62,000 bases of DNA from Symbiodinium natans (taxonomy: Eukaryota > Sar > Dinophyceae > Suessiales > Symbiodiniaceae): positions 1,145,596 to 1,207,595 of the forward strand of contig CAJNDS010002080.1 in NCBI GenBank assembly GCA_905221605.1, given 5' to 3'. This document shows, in pieces, positions 24,115 to 36,696 of the stretch; the stretch's first letter is position 1, and the number at the start of each line of letters is the position of its first letter. The notes beneath the pieces were generated by a model. That model was not told where the DNA came from. It saw only the letters and a list, made by a program, of their open reading frames with translations, and did no database searches. The position numbers and the translations under genes are program-made.

Positions 24115-26806
24115 TGGTAGGGTGCTCGCAGGGGGTTCATGGACATTCGCTGGCTAATCGTCAGTGCTGGCCTACCATTAGTGTGCTATGGAGATGTGCG
24201 GCATATAACCCACATAGCGCATGGCAGCACAACCGTAAGGATGAAATTCCAGCAGCTTTCTCTGGATATCATGTACTGGGATTGTCTGGTACAAAACGCC
24301 GGCGTTCAACATACAGATCCTGCTTGTTGCATGTCTCGGCACGGTACTTTTCGATTGTATGAGTGGCAAGTCCGAACATGCAGCGGGAGTTGCGTTGTGC
24401 TTGCGCGACAAAGTCTTCGATGTGTGCAACGTCAAGCAGGTGTATGACATACCTAGCCCATGCCAGGGCAGACTGGGTATGCTTCGCGTCAAACGTGGTG
24501 ACTGAGACTTTTGTTTCATTGTGGCATATCCTTGGGTACAAGCTTGCACGGTTAAGGAACAACAGCGAGTTGGTCAGTTGTGGGCGTATGTTGGAAGCAT
24601 CATTTCACATTTGCCTTACCGTTGTGTGCCAATCGTTTTCACGGATGCCGATGCCAAAAATGGGTTGTACGAAACAGAAAATGGTCTGCAGCGCATTGAA
24701 TCTCCTACTATTGGGCCTTGCACTCCTGAGCTTGAAAACTCCAGCGGCACAATGTTCAGAAGTATGTTGGAACAGCAGTTTCTATGCTCTGTCAATTCCT
24801 TCAAGGGCTCTAGGCATACATATTTCGGCAACATTGCTCGAGTCAAATCCCGTCGACCATGTCTGCTTACCTCAAAGCTTGCTTAAAAACAATCTTTCTT
24901 GTGGACACTCAGTGGGCGCGCGCCTGCAGCGAGTATTTGGACCGGGAAAGCGTGATCACATTGTTACGAGGCGATCGTAGACGTGAGGTGGTCAGTAAAG
25001 TTGTTGCGCGACGCAGAAGCTCCGAGACTGACAGATATGCTGCGGACGATTGCGTTGTACATCCTCCTGCTCCTGCTTTACTCTGGAAAGAAATGCGAGA
25101 AGTGGTATGGGAGTCAACATTTAGTCTATATCGGAAACAACCCACGCGACAACAACAAAGACCTGCAGACACTCAAGCGGCGATTGAGGAGCATGTTGAA
25201 GCATGTTTCGTGGTGGCCAACCTCCCTCCAAGCACAATCGCAATGCCAGAACGAGAAAATTCACATCAGTTTCTTGCGGAAATTTTGCACCAATGGCGCG
25301 CAGCACTCAGATTCTACAACACTAGGTCGGCCAGGGACAGGCTTCTCAAACCAGACGCAAAAACACATCTGGCTGACGGAGTGGTGGAGCTCAACTATGC
25401 TCATCGTCGTGGAGATCCTGCTCAAGTCTGGCAACTTGGTAGATGTCTTGGTAGATGTTTCTGGGTTCAACATTGGGCCCAAACGTAGAAGGTATGATTC
25501 GTATGATACTGTGTCGACGGGTCATCCTGGCGCTGTGGAGTGGGTCAGATTACATGGGCAGGAGGGGTGAAGATGGTGGATGTTCTGGTTGGGAAGTGGA
25601 TTGGGGGCATGTGCCATAAGCGCGAACTTGCTACTCAACTTGAACCGGTCAGGTCATTGGCAGAAGCCAAACAGCTTGCTAAGTCAGATTTGCAGGGCGT
25701 TTGTCGGCAAGGTTCGCAAAACGGTACTTGCGTGGGGAATTCCGGGTGCAGTATGGAGGCAGTTGGTCAATCCAAACGAGTACTACGTGCGTCGTTGGCA
25801 TGGGCTGGGCTTTGATGACACATTGGAGACGAGTGTTGTTGGCAGATGTGTACTGGCACTATGAACTTCCGTTCGCTTGTACGACGACGTGGCACCTTTG
25901 CAGTGGCATCTCAGCCAAAATTTTCAGCTTGACAAACGAAACAGCAAGCCTGCTTGTGAAGGGTTACGAACGATCAACACCTTTGAGCCCCTGGGTCAAG
26001 CGTTCATCAAAACCTTGTGGGACAGAGGGCAAAGACAAAGCGATAGGGAATGGGCTTCAGGCTATATTGCTCACAAGTCTCGTGTTACGCCTATTATGCA
26101 ACGCAGAATCATCAAACACAGACTGCGGCGAGCTGGTGAGTCTCACGGCGACTCTTCCTATGATGCTGCCAATGCTTTTCCGAGTGTGGCACACGCCGTG
26201 CGTGACCATGTCATTGACAATACTTGCAGACAGGTGGACCGACGACTTCTTAAACCGCGCAACATGCTTCGGATCGCAAAGTATTCATTCAAAGCGGTTC
26301 TGGTTCGCCCCAAGGAGATTCACATGCTGGCGATCAGTTCCTTGATCAACATCACCCTGCTGTGGATATCTGGCTTGCCCAACTTGCAGAACAAGAAGGG
26401 GAGGATTTTTACGTGCAAGACCCTGTCAACCAGCATTTTGCGGACGCGTCTGTTTCAACTTATGCGGATGATGTGGCACGCGCTATAATATGTCAGTCGG
26501 CAACAGGGCTGACCGCCAAACTCAACATCGCGAACTCGTTTTGTCTGCAGCGCTTCGGCCTCTGGATGCCTCTGGGCATTGCGCAGAATGTTGGGAAACA
26601 AGTGCATGTCCCATGCTTTGTTCGGCAAGGTGCAGATACACTCGCGTGGTGTTTTTTGAGGATATGCTGCCAGGGAAGACTTGTCGTGTGGCTAAGTACT
26701 TGGGGCTTCTACACCACGCCACAGGCCAAGAGATTCCAAAGGTGGAACAGGTTCACGAGTTAGGATTCATGGATATTCATGGTACGGTTTCTAGAACAGG
26801 TGAATA
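24115..26806 (+). pseudogene. Decayed non-LTR (LINE-type) retrotransposon: endonuclease plus reverse transcriptase remnants
   Basis: Protein traces lie in order across shifting frames. From about 24360 to 24880 (one in-frame TGA near 24500) the sequence resembles an AP-type endonuclease: an A-G-V-A-L segment, then D-A-D near 24645, a stretch ending in S-V-N-S-F near 24795, and an S-N-P-V-D-H-V segment in another frame near 24845, like the S-R-I-D-Y end of this domain. Between 25877 and 26490 an RT palm region is visible, with TPIMQRRI near 26087 and DAANAFPSV (motif A-like) near 26162. A different frame gives STYADD (motif C, near 26455-26472). A third frame near 26690 gives CRVAKYLGLLHH. At least four frame changes and stops mean it cannot be translated as one protein. 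I see no 3' tail or target duplication, so the limits are approximate. It is a decayed copy and the subfamily cannot be named. Confidence 0.7.
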
Positions 26807-29419
26807 GTACCGTCTGCAAGGGTGGAACAGGAGCTAGAGATAGAGGGTGAAAAGAGGTCCTAAAGGTGAATCCAAGAGTGGATTGCAGGGTCAAAGAGGC
26901 AGAAACAACAATATGATGACGGTGGCGAGACAGGGTGAAAGGTTTGGAGACCTTAACTTTGGGCCTTTAATGTCAGGCTTTTGGATGAAGAGACTGAGTG
27001 AAGTGAACAAGATTGAACAAGTGAATTCGTTTACAAGGAGCGACTTTTGCGTACGCGTGAAACTAATGAACGCGTAAACGAAACAAGAGACTGAGAAAAA
27101 TATTATAATACGGGCTCTTGGAGAAGTAAATTTTAAAGTGTGTGAAAAAGCCCCTTGTCGACAGCTTCTAGCCATCTCTCCCGGCACAGCGACGACAGAA
27201 AGAGAGATGGAAAGCCGGCGTGTGGACAAGAACTAGAATCAACGTCATTCATTAGCATGCAGAATTGAACAGGAACATCTGCCAGTCAAACTTCTGCTGG
27301 GTCGTCTGAAATGCCAGACAATAATAGCCGCTACAGCAATCAGTTGGAAAATGCGCAACGCACATTTGGGATTGTCATGCTGGCAGTTCCTAGCTATTCC
27401 TGCCAAGCGTCTCTCGCAGCCGGGGCTTGCAGCTTCCATCTCCTTTGGGGCCTGGCTTTGCAGCTTTGCAAATGCAACCGACTGTAGAAACTGCATCGCG
27501 GTGCATCCACCTGCGGTTCAGCAGGCGAACGGAGCCATGAAGGATGCATGCCGTCTCGAGACACGCGGCTGTGGGTCCCATGTAAAAGATCACGCATACT
27601 TGCTATGGAAGGTTGGGATTGCGAGGTTCTTAGAGACTCAAAGCCTTCAGCAACTTCATTTGAGGAAGCAAGCCCTCTGACTACATCTCTCTGAACTGGA
27701 CAACCGACAACCATCAAGACGCCTTGCCCTGTCGAAGGCAAGCCCCATCATGCTATGCTCTTCTCATCAAGGTTCTGTCCGATTCTTGCCGTTTCTATTT
27801 TGATGAACGTTCCTACAACCATTGAGTGTAGTTCAAGCCTCAGTTCCGCACACATTCGAGACAGCACTCTGCCGGTGTCCTCGCAGAAGTGACAAGCTCT
27901 GTCGAGGCATTGCTCGACAATGAAGACACGTTGATCTGGGCTCCTGAATGCTCTCCTTCACACCCAGTGGTGAGTCAGCTATGGAGTAGAAGATCGCCTG
28001 CCCTGCAAGGTCAGGATCAGGCAATCCTTCTCAAAGCCATGGCTGACACTGAGCTCCAGACCACCTAGCTGGTTCATGCCAACCTCGAGCGACACCCGTG
28101 TGCCTTGCAACGTAGGACAGTAAGAAAACACGCAAGTAAGTCCATGTACCATTTCCGGCTCAGCAGCGCAAGGAGGGCTTCTCGAACAGCGTCAGAAGAG
28201 AGTAACCTCGGCACCGCACAACATACTTCCTCGTACAGTCTCCTGGCTCTCCCCTTGCATGAACCACGATTAACTGAGACGATTGCCTTTAAGGGTCTCT
28301 GAGAATCTGTCGTATCCCGTGTCCAAATAGTTCCTCAGGGAGCACAGCAGGGCCGCCCTGGATGGACAACAGATGGAATGTGCGCGTCAACTCTCGTCCT
28401 TCTGGAATCCTTCATGGCCGCTGCCACTCGTAAGATGTCCATGACCTGGTACTGAATGCGTTAATGAGGCTTTAACAGTATTCTCTTGCCGGGCCTCCTC
28501 CCTGCTTAGGTCGCACATCGTAAGAACGTGTCTGGCGGTCCTGCAAAGGGTTGGCGTGGAACTTGATTTCAATGTAGCATGGGCATCGCGGGCATCGTGG
28601 GCCTGGGCGCCGCGTTTGGCGGCAAAGGGTCACTCGGCTGATACCCCAGCCTGGCCACGTTAGCCACATTGGACCGCTGCAAAATCTTTCTCGGCTGATG
28701 GGGGTGTCCCAGACTTAGAGAACCGGAGAAGCTCATGTCCGAAGAAGCCCGACCACAGGACTAATCCATTTTGCGCGAGTGCGAATGATCGAGCGATGGG
28801 GCAAAGCGGCAAACTGCGTGTTGCAACTTGTCGCGGCAGAGGGGACCTCCTGTCGACGTGCTTGTACAAGAAGGAGGTAGCATTGTCATTCTTCAACAAC
28901 CTTATTGATCGGGTCTCTTGCAGTTCAACCTCCCCGTCGAGTCCAAGGAGTGTACCAGTCCTCCATACCGAAGACGCAGGAGCCCTTGGCCAGCAGATTG
29001 CTTTTGCACAGTCGGACACTAGTCAAAACAAACCCAACACATCAGAGACAGCGAGAGAAAGGTATCCTCTTCCAGCCAAAAGTCGACTCGCTCTTTGATG
29101 GGGCACACTCAATACGGCTGCGTGAAGCTGCAAACGGCGACTCACATAAGCTACGAACGGCTACAATGCTACAAGCTTACAGCATTTCGGACACAACTCA
29201 CGGGCGCAAATAGTGCGATAGTGACAACCGTCAGTCCTTTACGGGTGGCTGCGGCTGGTCGGCCAGGGATGCATTAATCTGGCGCAATGGCGCTTCAAGA
29301 TCTCAGCGCCGCCCTCTGTGCCACCTTCTGCGCCACCAGAGTATGATGGGGGCCTCCCATAAACGGAGCTCCAGCAAGTCCAACTCCGGCCTTGACTGAG
29401 ACTTGAGATTCTAAAGTAC

Positions 29420-29470
29420 CACAGATGGTCACACAGATGGTCACACAGATGGTCACACAGATGGTCACAG
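29420..29470 (+). repeat. 12-bp tandem repeat, about 4.2 copies
   Basis: Consecutive perfect copies of CACAGATGGTCA. Confidence 0.93.
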
Positions 29471-32400
29471 CATTTTCGGCGATTGCAAGGCATGAGCCCT
29501 CCTCCCATGCCAGTCGTAACCTTGGGACTGTGACCGAAACTTAGAATGATTCCCAACTTCTGAAACGAAAATGAGAGCACTGCGTCAACCAGAGCTCTCG
29601 GCACTGAGCGGCCTTACTTTCACATCCATGACCGCGTTTACTGCCATGCATTGCAGCGTGATGCTTCACTCAACCTGTTGGTTCCCTTCTGGGTTGACGA
29701 CGAGAACCATCCAAAATGTGCTTCCACGCTGGATCCCTCATCGGAACAGCTCAGCCGCAGTCTGTAAAAAACGAGCGAGCAAAACTTGAGAACCCGGCTT
29801 GCAGTTTGGAGCTTTGAGGCGCGTCTCAAGAGGCGCGAACATAACTGACATAACTGACATCAAACAGACCGCAAGACTTTTTTGCACAGCCAGGTCTCGA
29901 ACCATGCGCTCCGGATGAAAGGCTGCGCGGGGCTGCCGCTCCACCTTGGGCTGCGATCCTAGCAAGAACCCATCTCCAACCACCAATTGCAGTCCCGGGA
30001 ACCAGAGGCTGATAAAGTCGGACGACGGCCTCAGACGCAACGTTATGAAATATTGGATTCCACGTAGCTGGTACTCAGCCAATCGAGTGCAGGATTCCCG
30101 ACATCCCGTGTTTCAGGAGCTGCCAACCTGGACGAGCAAACGTGCTTGCCCTTGACTGAACAAGAAGAACTCAAGATCAGTTTTCGCACCTGATTGCACC
30201 TGGAGAGCGTAGTCCCATGCGACAGAACTGCTGGTAGACTCCCAGCCTGAAACTGCAGCTGCTTGCTACCATACTCTTTCAATTTGCGGTCGACAGCGAG
30301 CAGCATCAGGGTCCAAGCAAGGTAGTGGGCTGGGCTTCTGAGTCTCCTGCTACCTTCCACAAGGTGGCAGGGAGTTGGCTTACATCAAGATCTGGCGTTC
30401 TTCCAAGTGAGGCCCCATTTTGTGGTCCCGGAACACCCTACTTTTAACACAATTTCGTGGCGAAAACATCTCATGGGCTTGACAGGTCAAGCATGCTGCT
30501 GCCTGCTTTGCTGGAGCTGCCACATGGGTCCCTTCTTCAACCTGCAAAAGAAGTCTCTTACTGCCAGAGTGCGCCAAAGTCTGTCAAGGTTAACATGCCA
30601 TCCTCTTCAGCGTCAGCACCTTGATGCTCCTTGTCTTCCTGCTTCTGTTGCTCACACGGCGACGACGTCAGCCATACAGCTTCACATGGTTTCAGTAACG
30701 TTGGACGTCAAGCATGCGAAGTTCTGGCTTGTGCTGTGCAGCCTGTGCCGCAAGACAAGATGCTACTTTGCGAACCTCACGTGATGTCCTCTCCGTGGTT
30801 ACCATCATCTGTGTCACCGCCCAGCTGCACCTGGGCAAGAGCGATCCGGTCTCAAGGATTCCAGTGTGCAAGGATGCAAAAGGGCAAATTGGGTCAACAC
30901 CTCTTCAGAAGGCTCGATGTTCGAATGGGCAGAGTCCTAAAGCACGCGGAGCGCGCAGCACATGTCAAGTTCGGCGTGCTCAACACGGAAGCAGGGTACC
31001 ATCGTCACAGACTTTCAAGAGCAGATCACAGGCCTGGTCCTCAATACCGCTGCTCTCCGATTCGGTGACTGCCTTGTGCAAACGCAAGCCATGCCAAGCA
31101 ACAGGTGTGCAGCACCAACAGTGGCACGGACTGTTGGTTGGGAACGCAACACCACAGCAATCGTTTCCCATGTTGATGAGGGTGCAGCAGCATGTTCCTC
31201 GTCGACAACGTCTGGAAGAAGATCAGGCTCCTCGATGTTAATCGCTGTAGCAGCGGACGTCAACCGACATTGGAGGTAAAGCAAAGCTCACCAACTCAAG
31301 AACTGATATGCTCTTGTTACCTTGTCGGTCTCGGGCATGGGGATTCGCACAGCATCTAGCACGCAATGCGGCGCAAACAATGCATCCGCATTTCTCCCAA
31401 GACAAGTCTGAGCCCACCACCACGCAGAACGACTGTGCGCTGCCACGGAAAACTTTGAACTTGAGACCTTGGTACACACACACACACACGTACGTGTTGC
31501 ACATGCGTCTGCAAATGCAATGGATCTAGGCACTATTCCCTTGTGTGTCACAGATTGTGTGCCATCTCCCTTGGCACCCTTGGCACGAAAAGCAGGCGGC
31601 AACTCCCCGAACCCTTCATTCGAAACCACTGCAAACGGCACTCATGCTAATGGTAGGTGCGTGTGTCGCTTGTTTTTTAACCAAACCGTTGCAGCCAACC
31701 TTAACTCGGTGGGCTGTCGATCATTGTCTTGTTGAATGATGCGCTTCTTGCCCTACCTGCAACCCATCACGCTAAACCAACACATCTTCAAAAAGGTATC
31801 AAGACAGCAGGCCACTTGAAACATCTTGCAATGCTCGGCGATTCATGCCTGACAGTCTGACAGACACCTGCAACGATAAACTTTTGAGCAAACATACCAA
31901 ACATGTAAGGCTGGGGCCATACAGCGATCACGGCTGTTGTGGAAATTATTGCCAAACAGCGCCTCAACGTGGTCATGATGAAACTCTTCGGAAACCCGGA
32001 TAGTTAACTTGCTTTAGCCTGAGGCACACACACTAGCTGGAAGTGACATGGACATGGACACTTGCAGAAGAAGCTCCCACATCGCTTTTGCCTTGATACA
32101 TTCACTGGAGCTTGCCGACAACTTGAACATCCGTGTCATGGCCTCTGCGCCGAAAACATTGATCATTTTGCCGTGCCAAGCTCGAAGCCTGCATACCAGT
32201 GCATGCGAAGCAAAAACAAGCACGGAAAGCATAATAAAATCAACAAGGGGCCCATCCAAGAGTTCATTCCAATAAGAGATGCTTCTTTCTCTTCGAGATC
32301 GGTCCCTCCTGCAAATTTTGAAATACAAAGTTGGGGCCTCACACGCTTGTGGAGTTGAATACGTGGGGGTTGGAATGTAAGATTTCGGACCCAGACGTTG

Positions 32401-34782
32401 TGTCAACACTGGCAGGAGGTTTAGGGCGCATCGCTACGTTTGTCGCTCCCACATGCCAAATAGCACGCAAGGCGAAGAGCGGGCCTTTCCACAAAGAACT
32501 ATGGTGCTCTAGTGCGTGTCCTGATTCCCGTGAGTCAAACTGTTGTTGCTCTGGTGCACAGGTCATTAGCATGACAAAGGGGGGACAATGAAAAAACAAA
32601 TAACTTTAAAAATCACTCCGGACTAAGAAGCGAAAACTCCAGCCTGGACCACGGCATCCATCCCGACGAAACGCGCAGAAGTGCAGACATGCTACGCGTT
32701 GAGGCACATTGTTTAATGACATGCTTAGCCGAAAACATGTCGGTTGCACAATGGTTTTTGGCACTCGATGACGACGTTTGTCGAAACAGCGCTGTGGCGT
32801 GTTTCCTATGGTTTGAAGCATTCAACTGCTCCATCGAGGCTGAATTGCAGACCGGTCAAAGAATTGAGACACACAATGTTGAATCAAAGGGGCACCGATA
32901 TGCCGACAATGCATTACGTGCATGTGTCAGCCGCTTGGAACTTCGCTTCGCATTGTAACAGTGTCAGCTACCTTAGTCCTGCCTTGAAAACATCTCTAGA
33001 CGGCTGCGTAAAGTGTCCGAACCTAACAGCCCTTGTGCTCGGCCCAACACCACAGAGATGGCCCTTAAACATTTGGGTCAGGGTCAAGGTCCAAGGATCC
33101 CATTAATTACTCAAATTGTTCCTTGCAGCGGCGCAGTTTCTTCGAACACCGACAGCCTCCGCGGCAAACCTTCTGATGCACTCCAGTATGTCAATACACC
33201 ATCCCGTAAAAACAGAAACCGAATCAGCTTGAACAGCGTGGTTTTGTATGGAAAGGATGCGCCGGACCTTGTCATACCTCATCGCACAAGGTCCTGCACC
33301 CCCCAACCATACATAGCGTACACATGCCATGTTGTGGTGATTAAACATGATCGTGTATAAGTTTTTGGCCGCCTTCCCGCATTCTTGCCTTGTGATTTCG
33401 GCCCAGGTTTACATGGAATGGGCCACAACAGCCAACCGTAGCACCCGGCGCAGCATTGCGGCACCGCGGCCCTTGGGGCCGGCACCATAGATTCAAGCCC
33501 GAACAGGAATCGCAACGGTTTTCTTCGAAAATTTTGCTTGATAATGAATATTCATTTCCGTTTGGCCTGTTGGGTTTCCATGGACTCACATGTTTGCCTT
33601 CTTCTTGATTAGACAAGATCTCGCTCGTTTCTCTTATCATTTCATCTCACCTGGCTCCCCCTCTCTGTCTGCTTCATCTACTCCTCTCTGTCTTTCCTTC
33701 ACTGCGTTCTTTCGTCGCTCCCTCATCTCACCTGAGGCACCCCGAAGGCTCACTCCAGCGTCGTGTGACCTGCCGCACGTCGGCGGCCAGAAATTACTCT
33801 GCTTAATTAAGCTCTGAACTGAGCTTGATGGTGGCCTGCTGTCGGGAAGAAGTGACTGGCAGAAGGCGCTTGTTGCGCAATGAGGAGGTGGCCAGGCATT
33901 CTAAGGATCCTACGGCCCTCCTCGCCCACCCCACCGCCGTTGCAAGCAAACACGACCCCGCGCAAACCGCCCAAGCAGCCCCTGCAAACCATGTTCCATC
34001 GCGCGGCCCTACGCAACTCCGAAAACCACCCTGTACACAGCATCGCATGCTTGTGAGGCAAACTTCAGAATACTTCGGGCTGGTGGGATTTCAACCCCGC
34101 AGTACGATTCCAAATGGGGTGGTTTGCAGCCAGCCTGTGGAGTATGAGGAAAGAATGATCAGAACAGCGGCAATCTGGGCGTAATTCTCGGACCAGCCTC
34201 TAAGCCTAGAAGCCTCCCAGCCTCTAGCCGACCGAAACCAACCCATAAGCCTATAAGCCTCTCAGCCTCTAATCTGTAGAGGCTTATCGGCCCTCTTTCC
34301 TGCAACGAAATAATTATATACTCAACGATTTGCACCGATCCTCGAACATTCGTTACTCTTTGGAGACGCCACCCTATAAACTTGCCGGAATGGGAAACCC
34401 CCAATACTATTCTGTCATCTGTGTCAGAAATCCAAAACCCAAGCCCGAGCCTCAGCCTACGTACGCGTCCCTCGAATTGATTGGGGGGGGCCTTGAAAAA
34501 TGGATTGTATTGGGATGAGGGGGGAAACACTTCTAATTAGAACGATTTCCAAACCAAAACATGGTCGATGATCCAGAGATTCCGATTTCCCGTTCCGGCA
34601 CCCACACAAGGCCCCAAAATATCTTCGAACACCAGAGCCAGGTGATCGACCACCAGGCGCGGGGCACGTCCACGACCAACGCCCCGCAGACCATGCGAGT
34701 TTGGCCCCGGCGGCAAGGTGGCCAAGGGCACCTTCGTGCGGGTGACCGAAGCTGACGCGGAGCGCGTCACGCTTGCCGAGCT

Positions 34783-34827
34783 GCTGCGGCACACGCCGCT
34801 GCGGCACACGCCGCTGCGGCACACGCC
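34783..34827 (+). repeat. 15-bp tandem repeat, 3 copies
   Basis: Three exact copies of GCTGCGGCACACGCC followed by a partial diverged fourth. In-frame multiples of three keep both strands open here. Confidence 0.93.
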
Positions 34828-34965
34828 GCTGTGCCACACCATCACCTACGCCAGCTGCCAGGGCTGCACTCCGAGCCCGGGTGTGGTTGCTGGACGCGGG
34901 CGCGCAGCACTTTAACCTGCGATGGGTTTGAGCAATGGTGGGGCTGGCCGACACATGGCCAGCTT

Positions 34966-35764
34966 GATTGTCAAAGATGTGAAGAAGTACGAATCATTGC
35001 CACCAGTTTGCGCTCGATTGTCAAAGATGTGAAGAAGTACGATTTGTTGCCGCCAGTTTGTGTTCCGTTTTAAAAAGATTGATAGAAGCACGATTTGTTG
35101 CCACCAGTTTGTGCTTGGTTGTCAAAAATGAGAAGAGGTACGATTTGTGCCACCAGTTTATGCTCGGTTGTCAAAGAAGTGAAGAAGTACGATTTGCCAC
35201 CAGTATGTGTTCGGTTTTAAAAAATGGAAAGAAGTACGACGTGTTGCCACCAGATTGTGCTTGATTTGTCAAAGATGGGAAGAAGTACGATTTGTGCCAC
35301 CAGTTTGCGCTCGATTGTGAAAGATGTGAAGAAGTACGATTTGTTGCCACCAGTTTGTGTTCGGTTTTGTAAAAGATGGAATGAAGTACGATTTGTTGCC
35401 ACCAGTTTGTGTTTGATTGTCAAAGATGTGAAGAAGTACGATTCATTGCCACCAATTTGCGCTCGACTGTCAAAGATGTGAAGAAGTACGATTTGTTGCC
35501 ACCAGTTTGTGTTCCGTTTTAAAAAGATTGAAAGAAGAACGATTTGTTGCCACCGGTTTGTGCTTGATTGTCAAAGATGTGAAGAAGTACGAAGTACGAT
35601 TTGTTGCCACCAGTTTGTGCCTGATTCTCAGAGATGGGAAGAAATACGATTTGTGCCACAAGTTTGTGCTTGATTGTCAAAGATGCGAAGAGATGCAACC
35701 CAGTTGCGCTTGATTGTCAAAGTTGGGAAGAAGTACTATTTGTTGCCACCAATTTGTGCTTGAT
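34966..35764 (+). repeat. ~50-bp tandem repeat array with 449-bp higher-order structure
   Basis: About 15-16 diverged units built around 'tgtgaagaagtacgatttg' and 'ttgccaccagtttgtgct'. A three-unit block starting at 34966 (including the distinctive variant with CCGTTTTAAAAAGATTG) recurs at 35415 in the same order, giving a higher-order period of 449 bp. Scattered ~68-residue open frames across it are by-products of the repeat. Confidence 0.9.
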
Positions 35765-35793
35765 ACCCTAAACCCTGACCCGAAACCCTAAAG
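35765..35793 (+). repeat. Telomere-like CCCTAAA motif cluster
   Basis: Three CCCTAAA/CCCTGAC/CCCGAAA-type heptamers in a row, then CCCTAAAG, between the ~50-bp array and the CA satellite. It resembles the Arabidopsis-type TTTAGGG telomere repeat reported in dinoflagellates, here degenerate and internal. Confidence 0.6.
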
Positions 35794-35814
35794 CCGTTGA
35801 TGTACTGGTTGTTT

Positions 35815-36086
35815 CATCACACACACACACATCACACACACACATCACACACACACACACACATCACACACAGACATCACACACACATCACACACACACA
35901 CATCACACACACATCACACACACACATCACACACACACACACATCACACACACATCACACACACACATCACACACACACACATCACACACACATGACACA
36001 CACATCACACACACACATCACACACACATCACACACATCGCACACACACACACACATCGCACACACACACACACACACACAACACA

Positions 36087-36122
<36 letters not shown>

Positions 36123-36696
36123 CGCACACACACACACACACATCGCACACACACACACCGCACACACACACACACACACATCACACACATCACACACATC
36201 GCACACATCGCACACATCGCACACATCGCACACATCGCACACATCGCACACATCGCACACATCGCACACATCGCACACATCGCACATATCGCACACATCG
36301 CACACATCGCACACATCACACACATCACACACATCGCACACATCGCACACATCGCACACACCGCACACATCGCACACATCGCACACATCGCACACATCGC
36401 ACACATCGCACACATCGCACACATCGCACACATCGCACACATCGCACACATCGCACACATCACACACATCGCACACATCGCACACATCGCACACATCGCA
36501 CACATTGCACACATCGCACACATCGCACACATCGCACACGTTGCACACATCGCACACATCGCACACATCGCGCACATCGCGCACATCGCACACATCGCAC
36601 ACATCGCACACATCGCACACATCGCACCCATCGCACACATCGCACACATGCACACATCGCACACATCGCACATCGCACATCACATCGCACACACAT
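35815..36696 (+). repeat. CA / CACACATCG satellite array
   Basis: About 880 bp. The left part (to about 36180) is CA runs punctuated by ATCACA. The right part is a regular 9-bp repeat CACACATCG with few variants. The 9-bp period keeps several frames open on both strands, producing His/Thr/Ser and Cys/Val/Met/Ala repeat peptides with no sign of being genes. Confidence 0.95.

Larger units (their letters stand above)
26807..34964. other. Long intergenic region, no gene recognised
   Basis: About 8.2 kb in which I recognise no protein family or RNA gene. It holds a 12-bp tandem repeat at 29420-29470, a short CA run near 31480, imperfect 'aagcctct' repeats near 34195-34290, and a 15-bp repeat at 34783-34827. 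A frame at about 34690-34916 reads like protein before the 15-bp repeat (KVAKGTFVRVTEADAERV) but has no recognised family and no supported limits. Confidence 0.5.

Noticed and set aside
29405-29475. Possible CRISPR-like array (regular 12-bp repeats)
   Set aside because: Units are contiguous with no spacers. It is a simple tandem repeat in a eukaryotic context.
29885-29960. B-box-like GGTTCGAGACC on the minus strand
   Set aside because: No A box or cloverleaf can be drawn with it.
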